64,000 nucleotides of DNA, from contig JAHDND010000155.1 in the NCBI GenBank assembly GCA_018435665.1, forward strand, positions 1 to 64,000, given 5' to 3'. The translations under genes were made by a program, and so were the position numbers. How positions within the stretch are numbered: the stretch's first letter is position 1; each line of letters opens with the position of its first letter. Shown here piece after piece: positions 24,929-33,712 of the stretch. The notes beneath the pieces are model-generated. The model saw only the letters and a list, made by a program, of their open reading frames with translations. It was not told the origin of the DNA and did no database searches. The stretch is from Candidatus Thiosymbion sp. GTDB lineage: Bacteria > Pseudomonadota > Gammaproteobacteria > Chromatiales > Chromatiaceae.

Positions 24929-26059
24929 ATGCGCTTATCGTTCGCCCTACTCCTTTGGGGGATTCTTTCTCCGATTCTGGCAGCGGATACCTCGGCATGT
25001 CTCGCTTGGCCCGCTTGGGAGGACTTTAAGGCTACTTTTCTGAGTCAAGACGGACGCGTTATCGATCTAAGCACGCCACGGCAACAGAGCACCTCAGAGG
25101 GACAGGCCTACGCCCTCTTTTTCGCCCTGGTGGCGGATGACCAGGAAGCATTTTCCCGCCTGCTGAAATGGACGGAAAGCAACCTGGCCCAGGGAGACTT
25201 GACCGCCCAGTTACCCGCCTGGCAGTGGGGGGAGACCGATGACGGCGAATGGACGGTTCTGGATCAGAATTCCGCCTCGGACGCTGATCTTTGGCTTGCC
25301 TATACCTTGGCGGAAGCCGGAGAGATCTGGCAAGTCCCACGATTCAAGGCCCTGGGTGCCCTTTTGGCGGCACGCATCCTCCGGGAAGAGACCGCGGATC
25401 TGCCAGGGTTGGGGCTCACCCTGCTCCCCGCGCCCAAGGGCTTCGTACCCGAACCTGATTATTGGCGGCTGAATCCGAGTTACGTACCCATCCAATTACT
25501 GCGCCGGCTGAATGCTCATTACCCAGGAGGGGAATGGCAACGCTTGCTGGCCAGTTCGTGGCGGTTGCTTCTCGAATCCTCGCCCAGCGGCCTAGCGCCG
25601 GACTGGGTAGCCTATCGGAGCCGCGAGGGTTTTCTGCCCGATCCATCCAGCAATGCCAAAGGCAGTTTCGATGCCATCCGCGTCTATCTCTGGGCCGGTC
25701 TGCTCCCAGCCGAAGACCCCTTTCAGCCGGAGATCCTCAAACACCTTGTCCCCATGGCCACCCTCGTCACCCGCCAGGGCACCCCACCCTTGGTTGTCGA
25801 CAGCCGTACGGGTACCGCCGAAGGCACGGGTCCCTGGGGCTTCTCCGCCGCCCTGGCCCCGTTTCTTCAGGCCGCGGGGGCTAGCGAGGCCGCGACCCTA
25901 CAATGGCTGCGCGTGGACGCCCGCCCCTCCGAGGCGCAAGCGGAATACTACAATCAGTCGCTGAGATTGTTCGCTGAAGGCTGGCGGGATGAGCGTTATC
26001 GGTTCCAACCCGACGGCTCCCTGCGTCTTCCCACGGCCGGCAAGTGCCAGTCCCGTTAA
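24929..26059 (+). CDS. bcsZ: Periplasmic endo-1,4-beta-glucanase BcsZ (GH8)
   Basis: A 376-residue GH8 cellulase with a signal peptide (MRLSFALLLWGILSPILAA). The family core starts CLAWPAWEDFKATFLSQDGRV. The general acid is Glu57 in SEGQAYALFFALVA; the conserved SDADLWLAYTLAEAG and FDAIRVYLWAGLL follow. BcsZ trims periplasmic glucan and is needed for proper cellulose output. Start choice: ATG 24929 after a GGGGGGCAAG site; ATG 24917 and GTG 24896 are also in frame. Located between bcsB and bcsC as in enterobacterial loci. Confidence 0.93.
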   Translation: MRLSFALLLWGILSPILAADTSACLAWPAWEDFKATFLSQDGRVIDLSTPRQQSTSEGQAYALFFALVADDQEAFSRLLKWTESNLAQGDLTAQLPAWQWGETDDGEWTVLDQNSASDADLWLAYTLAEAGEIWQVPRFKALGALLAARILREETADLPGLGLTLLPAPKGFVPEPDYWRLNPSYVPIQLLRRLNAHYPGGEWQRLLASSWRLLLESSPSGLAPDWVAYRSREGFLPDPSSNAKGSFDAIRVYLWAGLLPAEDPFQPEILKHLVPMATLVTRQGTPPLVVDSRTGTAEGTGPWGFSAALAPFLQAAGASEAATLQWLRVDARPSEAQAEYYNQSLRLFAEGWRDERYRFQPDGSLRLPTAGKCQSR

Positions 26060-26075
26060 CCTGTCGCTGTCACCG

Positions 26076-29000
26076 ATGAGGAAACTCTCTCCCTGGACCC
26101 TACCCCTGTTAGTGGCTTTGAGCTTAGCCACAGGACCTGGGAACCCGCTGGCCGATGAGGGAGCTGATTTTCTGCTCTCCAAGGCCCGGCTATGGCAGTC
26201 CCGTCATCGCCCGACGGACGCCAGGCAGGCGTTGGATCAACTCCTGCTCAGTTATCCCAATCACGCCGAAGGCTTGGCGGAGAGGATACGCCTCGAAATC
26301 GCCGACGGGCAAATTGCCAAGGCCCAGGAATTTCTCGCTCTTCTGCAAACCGCTCATCCCGATTATCCCCAACTCAACACCCTGGCCACCCTCGTCACCT
26401 TGTCGGGTTCCGATCCGGAACAGATCAGGCGCGCCAGAATGGCGTACAAATCCTGGGAAACCAGCAGAGGTCAGGATGTGAGCGAGGGAAACAAACGTCT
26501 TAACCTGGCGCTGGAGTCCTACCAGCAGATCTTTCCGGACGGCCCGCCACGCGGAGCACTAGCCTGGGAATATTGGTACCTGATGATGCAATTACCGGAG
26601 AGAAAATCGGCAGCCTTGGACCAACTCCGCCAGCTTGCCGAACAAGATCCGGACAACATCAATTTTCAGCTTGGCTGGGCTGACCTGGAATCTCGCCAAC
26701 CCGATGGGGCGCCCCGGGCGTTGAACCGCGTCCGCCGTCTGGCGGCCGATCCCACCCATCAAAAGGCCGCGCGTATCACCTGGCGGAACATCCTCACGCG
26801 CCTGGAACCTCGTCCGGACAATGCCCCCTTGGTGGAGGAATACCTTGTCCTGGAACCGGGCGATTCGGCGCTCCAGGAACTTCTGGGGGTCATGCGAGGC
26901 CAATCGGAACCCGCGGAAGAGGTCAGCACAGTCATGTCACCCGAGCGGGAGCGCGCGCGGCTGATGGGTGAGGAGGGCATCGCCTTGATGCGCAATAGTC
27001 GCCACGGAGATGCCCTCCCCTTGTTCACCCGGGCACTGGAGCTCGATCCAGACAACAGCGAAAAATGGCATGCCTTGATCAAGGCCTCCCGCTATTGGTC
27101 GTTACTTCAGCAGACCGACAAGGCCATCGCCGCCAACAAACTCACCCTGGCGGAGCAACGGGTCCGGGAAGCGATGCGACTCGATCCGGAAGAGGCCCAA
27201 GGCTTGGCCAAAATGGGCCAGATCGAGGCCAAGCGGAAGAACATCCAGGCGGCGGAAAACTGGTATCGCCGCGCCCTCCGCAAGGACCCCACCAATTATT
27301 CCGCCTTGGATGGATTGCTGACCCTCATGCTGGAATCGGACCAGCATGAACGGCTCCTGGCGACCCTTAATGCGCTGACGCCACCCCAGCGGCGGACCCT
27401 GGGTACCCGCGTGCCGGCACTGCGGGCCGAAATGCTCCAAAGTAACGCCAAGGCGCTGCAGCAAGAGGGTCGTCTGGATGAGGCCCAGCATAACCTGGAA
27501 GATGCCCTGTCCCTGAATCCAAGCGATCCCTGGATCGGCTACCGATTGGCCCGACTGCTCGCCGAACGGGGCCAAGTGGAGCGGGGGCGCGAGATACTGG
27601 ATGCCGGTCACGCCAGATATCCCAAGAACGTCGACTGGCCCTACGCGCTGGCCCTGTTTCTAAGCGCCGAGGATAAAAAGCTCCAGGCCATCAAAATGCT
27701 CGAATCCATACCCGCCGCCCGCCGTACTGCCGGGATGAAAGAACTCCAGCGGCGCCTGAGCCTGGAACTCCTGATCGACGAAGCGCTTGACCTGGCCCGG
27801 AACGATAATCCGGACCGAGCGCGGGATCGCCTCCAACAGGCCGCGCGGCAAGCCGGCGACGTGGATGAACTACAGAATCAGGTCAACCAAGGCTGGCAAT
27901 CCCTGGATGGGATCCTTCGAGGTGACACCCCAGCCGGAAAAGATTCCCAGGACAAACCCTTTGGCAACGCCGTACTAGCCTTGGATGTCCTGACCCGCGA
28001 CGCGACCCCGGGTAAGTCTTCGGTGGAGGCCATCGGGGTCCTGGCCGAGGGCCAGGTCCCGCTCGGCCCCGGAGGCCGCCTGTTCGTTCGCGCGGAGGAA
28101 CTCAGCTTTGACGCCGGCTCACTGGATCTCAACGACCGGCAGGAGGCCGAAACCTTTGGCACCCTTCTGCTGTGCGGCCAGTGGGGAAACTGCCCGCGGG
28201 GCAGTCTCGCCCAATCCGCGATGGGACTCACGCTCGCCCTCGGCTATCAAACCCCAAAACTACGTTTCGATATCGGCACCACCCCCATCGGCATGGAGGT
28301 GCGGAATCTGGTCGGAGGCCTGCGCTGGGATGGAGATGCCGGCCCCTTCTCCTACGGCCTGACCGTCTCGCGTCGTCCCCTGACCAGCAGCTTGCTGACC
28401 TTTGGTGGTACCCGCGATCCCGGCACCGGCGAAATCTGGGGTGGAATACTCGCCAATGGCCTCCGCCTGAATCTCAGCCGTGACAAAGGCGGTACCTTTG
28501 GCTTCTGGTCGAATCTTTCCTGGCATGCCTTGACTGGAGAAAACGTGCCCACGAACGATCGCAAAATTGTCATGGCCGGTTTTTATGGCCGCCTGATCAA
28601 CCAGCCCAATCGAGAGCTCTCGCTCGGTATCAACACTTCCTACTGGAGCTTCGATCGAAACCTGGGTGAATTCACCTTTGGACATGGTGGCTACTACAGT
28701 CCCCAATCCTATGCCTCCCTGTCATTTCCCGTGACTTGGGAGGCACGGTCGACGCGCTGGGCCTATATCCTGCGGGCCGGGATATCCTTCTCCTGGTCAC
28801 GCTTGGACGACGCACCCTATTACCCTGGCCACCCCAACCTCCAGGCGGACGCGGAGAGGCTGGCGCCAGTCACCAACGTCAATCCCTGGTACGAGGGGAG
28901 TTCCAGTCAAAGCACCGGTTATGGATTACGGGGGGCATTCGAGTACCAGTTAACCCCCCACCTGTTCGTGGGTGGCTCGATCGAGGTCGATCGCTCCCCC

Positions 29001-29108
29001 TTTTACGAGCCCAACCGTGGCATGCTCTACCTGCGTTACGACTTCGAGGCCTATGGCAAGCCTCTAGCCAGGCTTCCACAAACCCTGACGCCCTATGGAG
29101 ACTTTTAG
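26076..29108 (+). CDS. bcsC: Cellulose secretion outer-membrane protein BcsC (TPR plus beta-barrel)
   Basis: A 1010-residue protein. A signal peptide ends near residue 30, then about 650 residues of TPR-like helical repeats (RQALDQLLLSYPNHAEGLAE, LPLFTRALELDPDNSEKW, AENWYRRALRKDPTNYSAL) scaffold the periplasm. The C-terminal BCSC_C domain (about 680-1010) forms the outer-membrane beta-barrel; the tail alternates aromatic and polar residues. It exports the cellulose chain. ATG 26076 is chosen because it opens the signal peptide (RKLSPWTLPLLVALSLATG); it lies 16 bases after the bcsZ stop. Confidence 0.95.
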   Translation: MRKLSPWTLPLLVALSLATGPGNPLADEGADFLLSKARLWQSRHRPTDARQALDQLLLSYPNHAEGLAERIRLEIADGQIAKAQEFLALLQTAHPDYPQLNTLATLVTLSGSDPEQIRRARMAYKSWETSRGQDVSEGNKRLNLALESYQQIFPDGPPRGALAWEYWYLMMQLPERKSAALDQLRQLAEQDPDNINFQLGWADLESRQPDGAPRALNRVRRLAADPTHQKAARITWRNILTRLEPRPDNAPLVEEYLVLEPGDSALQELLGVMRGQSEPAEEVSTVMSPERERARLMGEEGIALMRNSRHGDALPLFTRALELDPDNSEKWHALIKASRYWSLLQQTDKAIAANKLTLAEQRVREAMRLDPEEAQGLAKMGQIEAKRKNIQAAENWYRRALRKDPTNYSALDGLLTLMLESDQHERLLATLNALTPPQRRTLGTRVPALRAEMLQSNAKALQQEGRLDEAQHNLEDALSLNPSDPWIGYRLARLLAERGQVERGREILDAGHARYPKNVDWPYALALFLSAEDKKLQAIKMLESIPAARRTAGMKELQRRLSLELLIDEALDLARNDNPDRARDRLQQAARQAGDVDELQNQVNQGWQSLDGILRGDTPAGKDSQDKPFGNAVLALDVLTRDATPGKSSVEAIGVLAEGQVPLGPGGRLFVRAEELSFDAGSLDLNDRQEAETFGTLLLCGQWGNCPRGSLAQSAMGLTLALGYQTPKLRFDIGTTPIGMEVRNLVGGLRWDGDAGPFSYGLTVSRRPLTSSLLTFGGTRDPGTGEIWGGILANGLRLNLSRDKGGTFGFWSNLSWHALTGENVPTNDRKIVMAGFYGRLINQPNRELSLGINTSYWSFDRNLGEFTFGHGGYYSPQSYASLSFPVTWEARSTRWAYILRAGISFSWSRLDDAPYYPGHPNLQADAERLAPVTNVNPWYEGSSSQSTGYGLRGAFEYQLTPHLFVGGSIEVDRSPFYEPNRGMLYLRYDFEAYGKPLARLPQTLTPYGDF

Positions 29109-29110
29109 GG

Positions 29111-30685
29111 ATGAGCATGCGTATTGGCATCGAGGGCCTCGAGGGAGCGGATGGCGTGCTTCCAGGTCGTTGGTACGGCATCATCCATGAATCCCCCGAC
29201 CTGATCCGCAGCTTGACCCTGGGTACCCTGGTCCAGCCGGGATCGAGGGGTTACTACCTCACCACCGGCGAGTTGGAATCCTTGTTTCTGGGCCGAGACC
29301 CCTTGACCCAACAGGCGCTGGCCGCGTCGCATACCGATGAGATCAAGGTATTTGGCATCCGTCAACCCGCGAGGAACTCCATCCTAAAACTCGTGGAGGA
29401 ACTGGAAAGACTGAGGGTCCCCACGAACGCCCTGGTCATCGTCGAGGGAGCCGAGCAACTCTGGGGCTGGAGGGGATCGGTTCCCATCACCCTCCACTCC
29501 AGCCACACCCTTCTACTGCTTTTTGATTACCAAACAATGGGACCGGAACGTCTGTCGCAACTACTGGCGCGACGTGATCGGCTGGCTGGACTGAGCCATC
29601 TCAAGCAAGAGGGAACTAAAAGCATCTGGTCCCTTTACCACTGGTTCAGCCCGAAAGGCCTGAGCGTGATGCGTAACTGGTTGCTGGATATCACCCCCGA
29701 CGGTAACCTCAAGGTGATCAAGGCCCTAAACACCCCTTGCGATGACATGGCCCCGGGATTGGCCATTGATGCCGATATCGTTTACGCCACCCAGGCAGTC
29801 CTTGGGAACGCGCCCCCCCCGGAGAACTGGCGCGTGGTGGAGGGATTGGCTGACCTGGAGCCACTGATCGCCAATGCCATTGGGGCGGCGGTGGTGATTC
29901 CGTGGGATCACCACGCCTCCTTCGAGGAACTGGCCCGATGGATATTCAAGTTACGCAAGGAAAAGGGTACAAGCCTGCGGATTTTGGTGCGTGAAATTGG
30001 TACCCACATGCGTGATCCGCAAGAAAACCTGTTATTCAGGGTTGGCGTCAATCAAGTGATACCGGCCAGAACCAGTTTTTCCCGCCTCCTTAATAAGATC
30101 AACAACAGTCGCGGTCAGCGCATCCCCAGCATCTTGTACGAACACCTCGACGAAATCACTACCTTGCTCGTCCCCAATTTAGTCCATACGGGTTATTTAC
30201 CCGCGCAGGACTTTCTGGTCGAATGTCGGCAAGCCTTAGCCACGATGAATGCCCTGGCCGTACAAAGTATCCTGATACGTCTACCCCTCGCCCCAGGCAT
30301 AACGGCATTGGATGCCCTGCGAGCCTGCGCCATCAAGCGCAGAGGGGATATCTGCACGGCCATCCCGGATAGTCTCTATATCTTTTTATTGTCATGCCGA
30401 GAAGCCGATGTGGATATTGCCCTCGGTCGCATTTTTACCCTGCCCAACGATGTGTTGTTTGACGGGCAGTTGCGGTTTCCCATCCCTACCACCATTGAGC
30501 ATGGCCTAAATGATTTGGCCACTCTCCTGAATACCCATGTCGTTCCCGACTATGCCGATGAACTGAATGTCCCCGGCGCTTTTGGCACACCCGCCGTGAA
30601 TACCCCCCATGAATCGCCGCGCTTCGCCCGTACTGCCCCCCCACCCGCGGTACGACATCCCTACAAACTCCGTCCCGCATCCTGA
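29111..30685 (+). CDS. bcsE: BcsE, cyclic-di-GMP-binding cellulose regulator
   Basis: A 524-residue BcsE family protein. In enterobacteria BcsE binds cyclic-di-GMP through a GIL domain with an RxGD motif and boosts cellulose production with BcsF and BcsG. The motif is present here as RRGD at 410-413 in AIKRRGDICTAI, followed by family-like text (LSCREADVDIALGRIFTLP). The ATG follows the bcsC stop by two bases. Presence of bcsE and bcsG marks this as the E. coli-like (type II) bcs locus. Confidence 0.92.
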   Translation: MSMRIGIEGLEGADGVLPGRWYGIIHESPDLIRSLTLGTLVQPGSRGYYLTTGELESLFLGRDPLTQQALAASHTDEIKVFGIRQPARNSILKLVEELERLRVPTNALVIVEGAEQLWGWRGSVPITLHSSHTLLLLFDYQTMGPERLSQLLARRDRLAGLSHLKQEGTKSIWSLYHWFSPKGLSVMRNWLLDITPDGNLKVIKALNTPCDDMAPGLAIDADIVYATQAVLGNAPPPENWRVVEGLADLEPLIANAIGAAVVIPWDHHASFEELARWIFKLRKEKGTSLRILVREIGTHMRDPQENLLFRVGVNQVIPARTSFSRLLNKINNSRGQRIPSILYEHLDEITTLLVPNLVHTGYLPAQDFLVECRQALATMNALAVQSILIRLPLAPGITALDALRACAIKRRGDICTAIPDSLYIFLLSCREADVDIALGRIFTLPNDVLFDGQLRFPIPTTIEHGLNDLATLLNTHVVPDYADELNVPGAFGTPAVNTPHESPRFARTAPPPAVRHPYKLRPAS

Positions 30686-30859
30686 TCGGATTTGCTCAGC
30701 CGATGGCCAGGTCTAACTCCATGGTTACCCAGGGTTATCGCCCTCTTACCAGGTTATATGCCATGTGGAATATTAGACGGTTGGCCACGGTTCAGACACC
30801 GCGCGCCACGTTACGGACGTCAGCACCTTACAGCCCACACCCTCGGGAGAAGAGCCCCG

Positions 30860-32533
30860 ATGTCTGAACTGGCCCCCTCCTCCACCCCGCAGCATCTTCA
30901 TTCCCGGGTTTGGAGCCTGGGGGGATGGAGCACCTATTTTATTGGCAAGTTAATACTCTACGGGTACGGTTATATCGGATTTCACGCCCTGGAAAATTTA
31001 TTGCTCGCCGTTTTTGTAGCCGCCCAATCACGACGAAGGCTACTTCGTTGGCTCCAGAAACTGATCGCCATTCCCCTGGCGGCGGCTCTGCTCTATTACG
31101 ACTCTTTCCTGCCACCCTTCCGACAATTCGTTAAGCGATTGCCAGAGATTCTGTCGTTCAGCCCGGAATACCTGCTGGAATTATCAGGACGAATTATCGA
31201 CATCCGCCTGGTGGCCGGCTTCCTGATCTTATGGAGTCTGATCGAATTCCTGAGACAATGGGTGAGAATCGGTGGTCTAGTCATCATGAGCTTGACCGCA
31301 TTACTCTTCATGCCCCTGTTACCTCAATACCACTCATCCAGGAACGCCACAAATCCCGAACTGTCGGAAGTCTCCACCAATTCTCCATCACCGACTTCGC
31401 AAGCTATCACCCCGAGTCAAAGTCCAAGCCAGATCAAGGGGGTGGACTTCGATAAACTACTCGCGGATTTTTTCACCAGCGAGGCACGCCGCCAGGTAAC
31501 CTTTGTCCCATCAGCAGACAAGTCCCAGCCGTTCGATATCGTGTTTTTGCATATTTGCTCCCTCTCCTGGGACGATATTCGGGTTGCGGGCCTGGAAAAA
31601 CATCCCCTCTGGCAACGTCTTGACCTGCTGTTTACCCGCTTCAATTCGGCGGCATCCTACAGTGGACCCGCCGCCATCCGCTTCCTGCGCGGAACCTGCG
31701 GTCAAACATCACACCAGGCCCTCTATTCGCCGGCGAATCCCGAATGCTACCTGATGAAGCAACTTGCGCAAGCCGGTTATGAGTCAGAATTGGCGATGAA
31801 TCACGATGGCCACTTCGACGAATTTCTCGAAATAGTCCAAAAACAATACGACGTGCAAAGTCGCTCGGCCTTATCGCTGTTGGACCTGCCTATCACCCAG
31901 CGAAGCTTTGACGACAGTCCCATTTTTGATGATTACGCCGTCCTGGCGCGCTGGCTGGAAGCTCAACCCGCTGGCGGCAAAAACCCGACCGCTTTGTTTT
32001 ACAACACCGTGTCCTTGCATGATGGCAATTACCTTAATGAGCCTGGCGCCGCCCGCGACAGTTTGAAAACCTTTGGCAAACGCGCCACGACGCTACTTGA
32101 CGATGTGGTTCGCTTTTTCGACAAGCTCGAATCCTCGGGCCGGCGCACGATCGTGGTGGTCGCGTCGGAACATGGGGCCGCCCTGGAGGGTGATCGCATG
32201 CAATTCCCCGGGCTGCGGGAAATTCCCAGCCCGGCCATCACCCTGGTCCCCCTGGGCATCCGCGTCATCGGTCCTGGCCTGTCCCGCCCCAGCGCCCCTG
32301 TCAGGATCTCGGAACCGACCAGTTATCTGGCCATGTCCCATGTGATCGGGGGCATGATCAGCAAAAACCCCTTCCTGAATTCAGATTATCGACCCGAGAC
32401 CTACCTACGGGACCTTCCCCAGACCCACTTCGTCTCCGAAAACGAGGATGCCACGGTCATGGCGCATGACAACGGCTATGTCTGGCGTCAGGGCAAGGAA
32501 CCCTGGAGTCCCTACCTGACGGGGAGCCGATAA
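30860..32533 (+). CDS. bcsG: BcsG, cellulose phosphoethanolamine transferase
   Basis: A 557-residue inner-membrane enzyme that adds phosphoethanolamine to cellulose. N-terminal transmembrane helices (about 35-160) precede a periplasmic alkaline-phosphatase-superfamily domain. Conserved blocks match E. coli BcsG closely: HICSLSWDDIRVAGLEKHPL, SYSGPAAIRFLRGTCGQTSH (candidate nucleophile serine at 266-268), FYNTVSLHDGNY and ASEHGAALEGDRMQFPGLRE. ATG 30860 has a purine-rich GGGAGAAGAG site upstream. The 174-base gap from bcsE has no clear bcsF; the open frame upstream of this ATG is discussed as a finding. Confidence 0.95.
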   Translation: MSELAPSSTPQHLHSRVWSLGGWSTYFIGKLILYGYGYIGFHALENLLLAVFVAAQSRRRLLRWLQKLIAIPLAAALLYYDSFLPPFRQFVKRLPEILSFSPEYLLELSGRIIDIRLVAGFLILWSLIEFLRQWVRIGGLVIMSLTALLFMPLLPQYHSSRNATNPELSEVSTNSPSPTSQAITPSQSPSQIKGVDFDKLLADFFTSEARRQVTFVPSADKSQPFDIVFLHICSLSWDDIRVAGLEKHPLWQRLDLLFTRFNSAASYSGPAAIRFLRGTCGQTSHQALYSPANPECYLMKQLAQAGYESELAMNHDGHFDEFLEIVQKQYDVQSRSALSLLDLPITQRSFDDSPIFDDYAVLARWLEAQPAGGKNPTALFYNTVSLHDGNYLNEPGAARDSLKTFGKRATTLLDDVVRFFDKLESSGRRTIVVVASEHGAALEGDRMQFPGLREIPSPAITLVPLGIRVIGPGLSRPSAPVRISEPTSYLAMSHVIGGMISKNPFLNSDYRPETYLRDLPQTHFVSENEDATVMAHDNGYVWRQGKEPWSPYLTGSR

Positions 32534-32651
32534 CGTCTCATGACGCGATGGTGGTGCGTTCGGTGATCTGACATGCCTGACATTGCGAGACGATCGAAGC
32601 GTGCCTTTTTCCTCATGGACGCTGCCAACCGCTCGGGACCCTTCTACCAAT

Positions 32652-32705
32652 AGTCCGAGATCGCCATGGCCCTCTCCGGTCTGCCCTGCTGTGGGGACTG
32701 AGGGC
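32652..32705 (+). repeat. Direct repeat, right copy (orphan trpB2 3' end)
   Basis: An orphan copy of the trpB2 3' end, including the stop (TGA here, TAA in the left copy), lies 118 bases after bcsG. It matches 15790-15843 at 49 of 54 positions. Differences are largely synonymous in the trpB frame apart from one Ser-to-Cys change, so this tail comes from a diverged trpB2 allele rather than a random match. No trpB2 homology was seen further upstream. Downstream the intact membrane-protein gene follows convergently, probably the original neighbour of trpB2. Confidence 0.9.
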
Positions 32706-32725
32706 CCTTCCGGGTCGGGGGGCGT

Positions 32726-33499
32726 CTAAACGGCCTGTTCGTGATCTTCCAGGTGGGCGCCAAGGATCTCCAGCAGGATGCTGGTGACGGCGCCCCCGAT
32801 CAGGCCGCCGGTCATCCCCTGGGGGATGTCGGCGAGCACGGCCTCCAGGCTGGGACCCAGACTGGGACCCAGCCCGGTCGCCCCGCCCATGACCCAGAAG
32901 CTGGCGCCGATCACCGCGGCGATCACCGCCGCCACCACCGGCGCGGAGATCGCGTGGGGACACCAGCGCACAATGTGGCTCACCAGAAATTTTTCCGTGA
33001 ACTGGAAGAGGCCGCCCACCACCGCCACGATCAGGGCGGCCATCACCGCCATGGCTAGCACCGGGCCCAGGATGGCCAGGGTCAGGGCCAGGAGTACCCC
33101 GGCCACCAGACCGCAGATCAGCCCGGCGAGGCTCTCCGCCAGGGGACGCTCCCCGCCCTGGCTGATCCAGGCGTAGAGGATCCCGGTGACCAGACCCACC
33201 AGCCCCGCCACCCCGCTGATCAGCCCCAGGCCGACACTGGACCCCACCGCCATCAGGGTACCGACGGAGCCCAGCACCCCCGCCATGCTGCCCGCCAGGG
33301 CCACCGGCATGGAGCTGTAGAAGGCGGTGGTCGTCACCGCCGCGATCAGGGTGCCGCAGAGGACCGCCAGCCAGGGCGACAGGGCGCTCAGCGTCAGCAA
33401 TCCATAGAGGGCGGCGAACAGCCCGCCAAAGAGGGCGCCCGACAGCCCCCAGACCAGTAGGGTCACCAAAACCGCGGCGGGTCTTTCGTTCTTCTTCAT
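32726..33499 (-). CDS. Glycine-rich polytopic membrane protein of unknown function
   Basis: A 257-residue integral membrane protein with about seven or eight hydrophobic, Gly/Ala-rich segments (for example VLVTLLVWGLSGALFGGLF, VGLGLISGVAGLVGLVTGI) and a short acidic C-terminus. No charged catalytic motifs are evident. ATG 33499 is preferred over an in-frame start at 33544 because GAGGAGG precedes it. Its last 55 or so residues are duplicated as the remnant at 18787-18951. It lies tail to tail with the trpB2 tail copy, suggesting the ancestral order trpB2 then this gene. Confidence 0.75.
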   Translation of the reverse strand: MKKNERPAAVLVTLLVWGLSGALFGGLFAALYGLLTLSALSPWLAVLCGTLIAAVTTTAFYSSMPVALAGSMAGVLGSVGTLMAVGSSVGLGLISGVAGLVGLVTGILYAWISQGGERPLAESLAGLICGLVAGVLLALTLAILGPVLAMAVMAALIVAVVGGLFQFTEKFLVSHIVRWCPHAISAPVVAAVIAAVIGASFWVMGGATGLGPSLGPSLEAVLADIPQGMTGGLIGGAVTSILLEILGAHLEDHEQAV

Positions 33500-33712
33500 C
33501 ACTGCCTCCTCGCAATGGCCATCTTGTAATTGTGGTTTGTCCAAAAGGCAAACTTACCCGTATTAACCGGCTCGATAATAACCTGTACATTATCCTCATC
33601 GCCTTTGACCCTTGGGAGTATAGCCCGCCGATGAGCCAGGAACCCCACACCTGTTGGATCTACAAGTTTCAGCCGGATTTTCATGCCGACCAACTGCATT
33701 GAGGACCTTGCC

